Origin: GSA-30 sp036384435
Lineage (GTDB): Bacteria > Pseudomonadota > Gammaproteobacteria > Xanthomonadales > Rhodanobacteraceae
DNA length: 12,748 nucleotides
Direction: 5' to 3'
Assembly (NCBI RefSeq): GCF_036384435.1
Contig: NZ_DASVMI010000007.1
Span: forward strand, 1-12,748
The notes under the pieces were generated by a model, which was not told the origin of the DNA, ran no database searches, and was given only the letters and a program-made list of their open reading frames with translations. A program made the translations under genes and the position numbers. Shown here piece after piece: positions 7,908 through 12,748 of this stretch. Numbering within the stretch: the first letter of the stretch is position 1; every line of letters begins with the position of its first letter.

Positions 7908-9194
7908 TCAGTCCAAGACGATTTCAGGCACCAGCGTGGACGCCCTCCGGGAAGGCATCCCCTGTTCTAATTTGCGCGCAATAAATCGTGATAACGCCGC
8001 CACACCCGCGCGAATGCGCTCTGGGTGTTGAGCGCTGAAGGCCAGCCGGATGCGTCGATTTTGTGTTTGATCGAAGGCGAAGAACGCCATGGGCAACACA
8101 ATCACGCCTTCCTGAACCGCGCAATCGGCAACCAACTCCGCATGGAAGTCGATCGGTACGTCCAGGCTCAGGAAAAAACCTCCCTGGGGATGATTCCAGT
8201 GGATGGACGAATCATTCCCAGCGAAGCTCTCCTCCAGTTGCGCGAGCATGACATCGCGATTCTGGCGATAAACATCGACAGTGGGAGCCAGCCATGACTG
8301 CAGGCTGCCATGGCGCTCCATGAGCAGACCACCGACGACAGCCTGGCATAACTGACTGGTGTTGACGGTGATGAAACTCTTTCGCTCGGTGATGCGGTTG
8401 AAGAGATCCAACTGTGCCTTGGCGTCGCCAAACAGGGTTTCCGGCAACGTAGCCGCGCCGACGCGAAGCGCGGGCGCGATGGTCTTGGAATAGGTGGAGA
8501 GGTAGATCACGCAGCCGGCCGTATCAAGCGAAGCCATCGCGGGAACCGGGAGCCCCTCGTAGCGAAACATCCCGTAGGGATTGTCTTCGAGCACCACGAT
8601 GCGATGACGCTCACACGACGCCAGGATGGCGAGGCGCTCCTCAAGTGACAACGTATCGCCGGTCGGGTTATCGAAATCCGGGATAAGGTATATGGCGCGT
8701 ACGCGTCTATTGTCGGCAGCCAACGTGCCGACGGCATGTTCGATTTGCGCGTCGATACCGTCCACGCTGCCATCAAGCGGGTGGAGTGCGACGGATGCGC
8801 CGGCTGCAGCACCCGTTATGCCGATATAGGTCGGATTACGCACAAGCACGACGTCGGTGTCGTCGGGGCATAACTCGGGGAGGCATAGCGCGAGTGCTTC
8901 CTGGCAGCCTGCCGTGACAATGGTGCGGGCTGAATTTGCACGCACCCCGTCATCCTGGGCAATTTGCGCCGCGATGAGCTCGTGTGCCAGGCCGGCTGTA
9001 CGGCCATACTGCATGACCTTCGCCAACGGAGATTCACCGTGGAAGATCGTGATCCAGCGACTCAACGATTCGGCGCTGATTTCATCGAACAAGGTATTGG
9101 ATGGGCGCCCAGCCGCTAACGAAATGGCCGATGGATAAGCCTCGGCAACCTCATTCAGGAAGTTCATTACGGAGGCGTTTTTTTGCGCTGACAT
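7908..9194 (-). CDS. hpgT: Phenylglycine aminotransferase, HpgT-like (PLP fold type I)
   Basis: 428 residues. PLP lysine K237 in STYSKTIAPALRVG; NPTG at 176-179; D204 in LEDNPYG; substrate carboxylate arginine R383 in RIRLAFS. Segments that I associate with the HpgT group rather than general MocR-like transaminases: VMNFLNEV..YP.AIS..AGRP at 9-31, QYGRTAG at 62-68, VTAGCQEAL at 93-101, PTYIGITGAA at 121-130, ITVNTSQLCQAVVGG at 275-289. HpgT makes L-4-hydroxyphenylglycine (or L-phenylglycine or the 3,5-dihydroxy form) from the matching aryl-glyoxylate, usually with tyrosine or phenylalanine as amino donor. The gene just upstream on the same strand would supply that glyoxylate. ATG 9194 has AGGGA 6 bases upstream. 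Exact ring substitution cannot be read from sequence. Confidence 0.87.
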   Translation of the reverse strand: MSAQKNASVMNFLNEVAEAYPSAISLAAGRPSNTLFDEISAESLSRWITIFHGESPLAKVMQYGRTAGLAHELIAAQIAQDDGVRANSARTIVTAGCQEALALCLPELCPDDTDVVLVRNPTYIGITGAAAGASVALHPLDGSVDGIDAQIEHAVGTLAADNRRVRAIYLIPDFDNPTGDTLSLEERLAILASCERHRIVVLEDNPYGMFRYEGLPVPAMASLDTAGCVIYLSTYSKTIAPALRVGAATLPETLFGDAKAQLDLFNRITERKSFITVNTSQLCQAVVGGLLMERHGSLQSWLAPTVDVYRQNRDVMLAQLEESFAGNDSSIHWNHPQGGFFLSLDVPIDFHAELVADCAVQEGVIVLPMAFFAFDQTQNRRIRLAFSAQHPERIRAGVAALSRFIARKLEQGMPSRRASTLVPEIVLD

Positions 9195-9625
9195 CGTCGT
9201 TCCCTGTCGTTGTTTGAACGCTCGACTTCCAACAGCCTTGAGCGTGCGGCCCGAGACTGGCTTTCTATCATTTACTGGCTATGTGACGCGATTCGGGCAG
9301 CTGCCGTACACCTTAAGGTTGCGCAAGCTTTGTCGGCATGCGGCAAAATCAATCAAAAACCTTGCATCAACCCGATTCACATTACCAGGGGCCTGGATCG
9401 CCAGCAAGAAGCCATTCGGCCCGGAAATCAAGATGACCGGCATATCAAGATATAGGTCTAATTATTTGATGCCATTAGGAAAGGCGGGCGATATGGCAAG
9501 ACGACCCTTGATATTCAACACAATCTCTCAGTGATTTGCATCACGAAAAATGAGGTCATGGAACCAGGCTGTGTTAATCGGGTGCCTTGTCGGTCTTGCA
9601 CAGCCTGAAGATCGAGCCCCTGTTA
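9195..9625. other. 431-base gap between oxidase and aminotransferase genes
   Basis: AT-richer than the flanking genes, with no recognised gene. It holds a CRP-like palindrome at 9531-9544 and an 8-base inverted repeat ATATCAAG (9442-9449) / CTTGATAT (9508-9515). A minus-strand ORF of 54 codons at 9443-9279 starts with ATG but lacks a clear ribosome site and resembles nothing I know. The gap length suggests that the aminotransferase gene may have its own promoter here. Confidence 0.4.
9531..9544. promoter_or_regulatory. CRP/Clp-like half-site palindrome
   Basis: GTGAT-TTGC-ATCAC is a perfect inverted repeat; read as GTGA-N6-TCAC it matches the core of the CRP-family consensus, lacking only the outer T and A. 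It lies between the two phenylglycine genes, about 340 bases before the aminotransferase start. Confidence 0.35.
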
Positions 9626-10783
9626 TCAAGCTGTCGCGATTTCGCCAGCTGGGGCGGAAGGCGCCCGATGCAGATACTCGTGGCCAAGTTCGTCCACTGC
9701 ACGGCAACCTATCTGCACCAAGGTGTCATCGAGCTGATCGCGCATCAGGCGAATGACCTCATCGACCCCTTGCTCGCCATGGGCGGCCAGACCATAAAGC
9801 GCCGCCCGGCCCAGCATCACCAGATCGGCTCCCAGCGCCAGTGCCTTGGCAATGTCGGCGCCATGCCGAAATCCACTATCGACCAGGATGGCTGCGTGGG
9901 TGGCAGCCCGAATGTCCTTCAATACATCCACGGGCGACAGGCAGTCATCCAGTTGGCGTCCGCCGTGGTTGGAGACGATGACCCCATCGGCTCCAAACTT
10001 GATGCAATGCGCCGCATCGGCAGGTGACAGGATGCCTTTCACAAGCAGGCGGTGTGGCCATACATCGCGTAACCAGGCCAGGCCGTCCCAGTCAAAGCTG
10101 GCATCCATGTTTCGACTCAACAAGGCCGCCTGTATCTCCAGATCGTCCTTGGCCACGTTCGCAAAATTGGCCAGGCCAGGTAATCCATGCCGCAAGATCG
10201 AGGCTGTCCAGCGAGGATGGGTCAATCCATCCCAGAGGGTGCCAGGGGTCAGATTCAGTGGAAGCCGGAAACCATTGCGCAGGTCCCTTTCGCGGATTCC
10301 GTTCTTGACCACATCCACGGTGAGCACCAGCGTGGTGTAGCCGGCGGCAAGGGCCCGTCGAACCAATTGCTCGGCCAGGCGACGGTGCACCACATAAAGT
10401 TGAAACCAGAGCTCGCCATCCACCTGCCTGGCGACGTCTTCGATACTGCATGACGCGGCAGTCGATAGCACAAAGGGCAATCCATGCCTGGCTGCCGCCT
10501 TGCCTAATGCGATGTCGCCCTCTGGCCAGAACAGGCCATTGAGGCCCGTGGGCGCGATGACCATCGGTAATGGCAGGCGTTTATGGAACAGGGCGCGCGA
10601 CAAGTCTCGCGTGCTGACGTCAACCAATCGTTTCGGACTGAATCGAATACGAGCGAGTGCAGCCAGATTATGTTCAAGCCCTCTCTCAACGCCGGCGCCT
10701 CCATCGAGATAATCAAACACCCTGCGAGGAAGCCTTCGCCTCGCGGCGAATCGATAATCGTCCACACGTATCATCAGGCTCAT
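9626..10783 (-). CDS. hmo: FMN-dependent (hydroxy)mandelate oxidase/dehydrogenase
   Basis: 385 residues, alpha-hydroxy-acid oxidase family. All active-site residues of (S)-mandelate dehydrogenase are found at one position lower: Y25 (DYLDGGA), G80 (APTGLNG), Y130 (WFQLY), D157 (LTVD), R164 (NGIRERD), K249 (LVKG), H273 and R276 (SNHGGRQLD), followed by the phosphate-site DSGFRHG (302-308) and LGRA. R164 and the DYLDGGA and RERDLRNGF stretches point to aromatic hydroxy acids rather than glycolate or lactate. It should oxidise (4-hydroxy)mandelate to (4-hydroxy)benzoylformate, the substrate of the aminotransferase downstream. Residues about 176-214 match the extra loop that tethers the Pseudomonas enzyme to the membrane. 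ATG 10783 has GGAG 8 bases upstream; the longer frame to 10831 adds 16 residues outside the family. MdlB-type catabolic use is the alternative, but the neighbours favour Hmo. Confidence 0.88.
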   Translation of the reverse strand: MSLMIRVDDYRFAARRRLPRRVFDYLDGGAGVERGLEHNLAALARIRFSPKRLVDVSTRDLSRALFHKRLPLPMVIAPTGLNGLFWPEGDIALGKAAARHGLPFVLSTAASCSIEDVARQVDGELWFQLYVVHRRLAEQLVRRALAAGYTTLVLTVDVVKNGIRERDLRNGFRLPLNLTPGTLWDGLTHPRWTASILRHGLPGLANFANVAKDDLEIQAALLSRNMDASFDWDGLAWLRDVWPHRLLVKGILSPADAAHCIKFGADGVIVSNHGGRQLDDCLSPVDVLKDIRAATHAAILVDSGFRHGADIAKALALGADLVMLGRAALYGLAAHGEQGVDEVIRLMRDQLDDTLVQIGCRAVDELGHEYLHRAPSAPAGEIATA

Positions 10784-10861
10784 CGAATGGACTCCATAAC
10801 TCTGGCTCGGGCGCCGTCCTGAAAGTTTCAAGGATTACCCCAGCAGCCCAGGGTGCTCTCG

Positions 10862-10890
10862 AAATTAGAACATTTTCTGGCAGCACACAA
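10862..10890 (-). promoter_or_regulatory. Candidate sigma-70 promoter of the oxidase gene
   Basis: On the minus strand, TTGTGT (10890-10885) and TAATTT (10867-10862) are separated by 17 bases, with the -10 about 78 bases before ATG 10783. Each hexamer matches consensus in only about three positions, so the call is tentative. Confidence 0.25.
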
Positions 10891-10912
10891 TGAACGCGTG
10901 ATGTCGATTCTT

Positions 10913-10947
10913 TTCATGCTTTTTCAGAGGCATGAACACATTCATGC
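10913..10947. promoter_or_regulatory. Three alternating TTCATGC half-sites (operator-like)
   Basis: TTCATGC at 10913-10919, its reverse complement GCATGAA at 10930-10936, and TTCATGC again at 10941-10947. The last two form a perfect palindrome GCATGAACACATTCATGC. The cluster lies 130-165 bases upstream of the oxidase start, just behind its candidate promoter, where an activator or repressor could act. Confidence 0.45.
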
Positions 10948-11245
10948 TAGGCCGCGCCGATACCGGGCTCGTCGTTGCTCTCCAAGCGAGCAGGCAATCG
11001 CGAACCCTGATGACAAGAAGGGGGCTCAATCAAGCATGGTCACTGACAAAAACAGCTCTGTGAAAAACATGACCTGACGCTACTTTCCAGATCGACCAAT
11101 GACGTGACGTTGCCATCGCGGGCACGTGACCGGCATCGAAGCGACCTTGGACGAACCGGATCCCGGCACAGGCCCGTCAACCGGAAGGCAGGGCCGTCTA
11201 AAAGTCCATTGACGCGAACCGGCTCGCATATCGCTCATGATCGGC

Positions 11246-11260
11246 TTGTCACCGTGACAA
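11246..11260. promoter_or_regulatory. 15-base palindrome TTGTCACCGTGACAA (operator-like)
   Basis: Perfect 7-base arms around a central C. It overlaps the -35 of the plus-strand promoter candidate next to it, the usual place for a repressor operator. The binding protein is not evident; dimeric helix-turn-helix regulators use sites of this size. Confidence 0.5.
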
Positions 11261-11275
11261 TGGGCTCTCTAGTAT
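11246..11275 (+). promoter_or_regulatory. Candidate promoter for the ESPR remnant
   Basis: -35 TTGTCA (5 of 6 to consensus) and -10 TAGTAT (4 of 6) separated by 18 bases. Transcription would begin near 11282, about 50 bases before ATG 11332. Confidence 0.4.
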
Positions 11276-11331
11276 CCAAGGAGGGTCCACCAGATTAATC
11301 CGCCGGACGCGGCGTTGCAGGGGAAAGCGGC

Positions 11332-11550
11332 ATGAACAAGACGTATCGGCTCGTATGGAGCCGGTCCACGGGTGCATCTGTGGCTTTCTCCGAGCTAGCG
11401 GCGCACGCAGACGCGCACGCACGGCACCACTGGCCTCCAGTCCAACTGCCTGTATCACGTAGATGCCACCCAGCCATCGTCGATCACCATCAGCTATTGA
11501 TGACTGCCGAGGGGCGGGTGAGGGTGGTCGGCGAGGGGGCAAGCCTTTGA
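11332..11550 (+). pseudogene. Orphan ESPR signal start, remnant of a type V secreted adhesin/autotransporter
   Basis: The first 23 residues, MNKTYRLVWSRSTGASVAFS and on to ELA, match the extended signal peptide region (ESPR) found at the start of large autotransporters, TpsA hemagglutinins and trimeric adhesins. The family pattern is MNK-Y-R-hW-R-G-hVAhSE-A. An intact gene would continue with a hydrophobic signal core and thousands of bases of passenger. Here the frame goes on with H/R-rich sequence and stops after 72 residues, and the other two frames also close soon. GGGGA lies a few bases upstream, and a promoter candidate stands in front. I read it as the surviving 5' end of a deleted gene. 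A very short functional peptide cannot be excluded. Confidence 0.6.
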
Positions 11551-11777
11551 TCGGCCACTCTATCCAGATCGGCTTTGGCCTGGATCGCGTTGCCAGTGCC
11601 TGCAGGGTGCCTGATGTGGTGACTGGAACGCCCCGGTTATATGGGTCGATTCGGGGAAGATCGATTGCCTGCCATCGTCAAACTTGAGGCGGCTTAAAGC
11701 ATGTAATCTCGAAAACCCTTATAGGGTAATGGACGCCTTTACATGTAACATGCCTCCCGGGGATTCAGGGAGGTTTT
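11551..11777. other. Non-coding gap before the small membrane protein gene
   Basis: No passenger-domain or other recognisable remnant in any frame. It contains the palindrome ACCCT-TAT-AGGGT (11715-11727) and two CATGTAA copies 42 bases apart (11700 and 11742), which may be regulatory for the next gene. Confidence 0.35.
11753..11773 (+). promoter_or_regulatory. Hairpin that pairs with the ribosome binding site
   Basis: CCTCCC (11753-11758) is the exact complement of GGGAGG (11768-11773), the strong Shine-Dalgarno sequence 4 bases before ATG 11778. The loop is 9 bases. Folding would hide the ribosome site, suggesting translational control of the next gene. Confidence 0.45.
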
Positions 11778-12143
11778 ATGACAAAGGTTATGTACCGCCT
11801 ATCGGCGGCGCTTGCCGCCGGGCTATTCCTGGTGGTCTGGCGCCTTGCTGTGATTTATTACGCGCAGTATTCGGCAGAACAGGCGATTCGGCAAATGTCC
11901 GAGCAACAGCAGTTAGCCGCTCAGCATCTGGTGGATCAGCAGCACGCAGCCACCGTTGAACGGGAAAATGAGCGGCAACAAGAGCAGGCAAAGACCTTGG
12001 CCGCTCGCACATTAGCTCAAAATCAGCGCTGCGTGGGTGGCACGGTCATCACCGTCAATGGGAATGCATATACGCAGAATTTGAGCATGGATGGTCACCC
12101 GATTCATTGCTCGGGTTCTTTGGCGAGTCAGGCTTTGCGCTGA
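11778..12143 (+). CDS. Small membrane-anchored coiled-coil protein, unknown function
   Basis: 121 residues. A single N-terminal hydrophobic segment (about 8-29, with charged M-T-K before it) should anchor it in the inner membrane or act as a signal anchor. Residues 33-80 are rich in Q, A and E and look helical/coiled coil (SAEQAIRQMSEQQQLAAQHL and on). The tail from 84 to 121 is a compact, probably periplasmic, segment with two cysteines, C85 and C111, in QRCVGGTVITVNGNAY and PIHCSGS, which could form a disulfide. I know no function; proteins with a similar C-terminal RCVGGTVI motif seem to occur in Xanthomonas relatives, from memory only. The start is firm: GGGAGG 4 bases before ATG. It does not obviously belong to the peptide cluster. 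Confidence 0.8.
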   Translation: MTKVMYRLSAALAAGLFLVVWRLAVIYYAQYSAEQAIRQMSEQQQLAAQHLVDQQHAATVERENERQQEQAKTLAARTLAQNQRCVGGTVITVNGNAYTQNLSMDGHPIHCSGSLASQALR

Positions 12144-12149
12144 TTTGTT

Positions 12150-12205
12150 GGTGTCGCACACCCTCATGTGCCATTCCAAATCACGCGGCACTTTTTCACG
12201 TGATT
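12150..12205. other. Hairpin cluster after the small membrane protein gene
   Basis: GGTGT-CGC-ACACC (12150-12162), the overlapping alternative GCACA/TGTGC (12156-12171), and AATCACG/CGTGATT (12179-12185 / 12199-12205) follow the stop at 12143. None has a proper T-tract after it, so this is at most a weak or bidirectional termination region. Confidence 0.25.
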
Positions 12206-12207
12206 AT

Positions 12208-12318
12208 CTAAACAGAAATCGGAGGGTTAAGCCCGTCCATGTCGGGATGTGAAGCCAGGCCGCCATACTCGTGTTTGATATCAGCTAGCCATTCCTTGGG
12301 TGATTGATCGTCAAGCAT
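12208..12318 (-). CDS. Possible 36-residue small protein downstream of the MFS gene
   Basis: ATG 12318 to TAG 12208 encodes 36 residues starting MLDDQSPKEWLADIKHEYGG and ending LNPPISV. The composition looks like a real soluble, amphipathic protein end rather than random shadow translation, and the frame lies on the same strand 49 bases after the MFS stop. However, only a G-run adjoins the ATG, with no properly spaced ribosome site, and I do not recognise the product. It could be the C-terminal remnant of a longer gene, since the frame is open upstream only to a TAA 14 codons before the ATG. Confidence 0.35.
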   Translation of the reverse strand: MLDDQSPKEWLADIKHEYGGLASHPDMDGLNPPISV

Positions 12319-12367
12319 CCCCGACCCGCCTGAAGTGGCATTGCGATCTGTGGATTAAAACCTGCGC

Positions 12368-12748
12368 TTAGAGACGATTATATTCCAAGTTTAAATGACG
12401 CGAGTCGGGGTGTTGGGTGCCGAGTTTACGACGATAACCCCACCACAATGCCAGGGAGCCCATCGAGATGGCGCCCAGCAGCAGGAACGCGCCACGAAAA
12501 CCGATGGACTGCGCCACCCAGCCGCCAAGCGCAGGGCTGAGCGCGGCACCGATACCTTGCATAGTCATGACTGCTCCTTGGGCGACATTAACGCGGCCCG
12601 TGCCTTGCATGAGTCGCGCGACCAGGGCCGGCACGGCGACGCTTTGCAATCCAGCTGCCACGCCATCCAGCACTTGCACCGGATAGACGCCCCAACGGCT
12701 GACGAAGAATGCTGCCAGCAGTCCGCGAACTGGCAATGCCAGGAACGT
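12368..12748 (-). CDS. MFS transporter, C-terminal part (5' end beyond window)
   Basis: 126 residues are visible; the frame is open to the right edge (TFLALPVRGLLAAFF...), so the gene starts outside. The visible part covers about three to four membrane helices: a helix ending before SRWGVYPVQVLDG, a segment with DGVAAGLQSVAVPALVARL, the helix MTMQGIGAALSPALGGWVAQ typical of major facilitator proteins, and FRGAFLLLGAISMGSLALWWGY, then a basic cytosolic tail (YRRKLG). QVLDGVxAGLQSV and GxVNVAQGAVMTxQGxGAALSPALGGW are familiar from drug/H+ antiporter-like MFS proteins. Substrate unknown. It could export the cluster product, but about 2 kb and non-cluster genes separate it from the oxidase gene, so it may be unrelated. 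Confidence 0.88.
   Translation of the reverse strand, partial: TFLALPVRGLLAAFFVSRWGVYPVQVLDGVAAGLQSVAVPALVARLMQGTGRVNVAQGAVMTMQGIGAALSPALGGWVAQSIGFRGAFLLLGAISMGSLALWWGYRRKLGTQHPDSRHLNLEYNRL

Larger units (their letters stand above)
10784..11331. other. 548-base region without a recognised gene, rich in palindromes
   Basis: Short ORFs here have no ribosome sites or recognisable products. The region carries the oxidase promoter candidate, a cluster of TTCATGC half-sites, a 15-base palindrome and a plus-strand promoter candidate, each listed separately. Bases 10950-11240 hold nothing I can name. Confidence 0.5.

Noticed and set aside
9279..9443. Minus-strand ORF of 54 codons (MPVILISGPNGFLL...) in the gap before the aminotransferase gene
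   Set aside because: Starts with ATG but has no ribosome site and no recognised similarity; an overlapping plus-strand frame of 106 codons is equally open, so neither is supported.
9214..9534. 106-codon plus-strand ORF in the same gap
   Set aside because: No ribosome site, no family resemblance, and a basic, low-information sequence; probably chance.
11104..11298. 64-codon plus-strand ORF
   Set aside because: R/S/T-rich translation without motif or ribosome site; it overlaps the palindrome and promoter candidate.

Overview
The window carries most of one edge of a nonribosomal peptide biosynthetic gene cluster and then leaves it. Base composition (about 55-64% GC in hand-counted stretches), an ESPR-type signal start at 11332, a TTG start, and CRP-like palindromes fit a gammaproteobacterium, most likely of the Lysobacterales (Xanthomonadales; e.g. 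Dyella, Luteibacter or Rhodanobacter relatives). The placement is inference; no rRNA or other marker gene is present.

Cluster part (1-10783). On the minus strand, read right to left: an FMN-dependent (hydroxy)mandelate oxidase (10783-9626), an HpgT-type phenylglycine aminotransferase (9194-7908), a type II thioesterase (6495-5716), a small exported protein of unknown role (5615-5175), an MbtH-like protein (4905-4696), and a large NRPS (from 4565, running off the left edge). I translated the NRPS by hand over 1521 codons with no stop: starter A1-T1, then C2 and most of A2. It has no leading C domain, so it begins the assembly line. A single plus-strand gene, a GT1/GT-B glycosyltransferase (6676-7848), is divergent from the thioesterase and convergent with the aminotransferase. 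Together, oxidase plus aminotransferase would turn a (hydroxy)mandelate into (hydroxy)phenylglycine; the NRPS (helped by MbtH and proofread by the thioesterase) would build a peptide, and the transferase could glycosylate it. The enzyme that makes hydroxymandelate (HmaS) is not in the window, and neither visible A domain has a phenylglycine-like pocket, so that residue is probably loaded by modules to the left.

Right flank (10784-12748). This is about 1 kb without an intact gene, holding several strong palindromes, a promoter-like element and an orphan ESPR signal start (remnant of a type V secreted protein). It is followed by a small membrane-anchored coiled-coil protein (11778-12143) whose ribosome site can be locked in a hairpin, a possible 36-residue ORF, and the C-terminal end of an MFS transporter running off the right edge.
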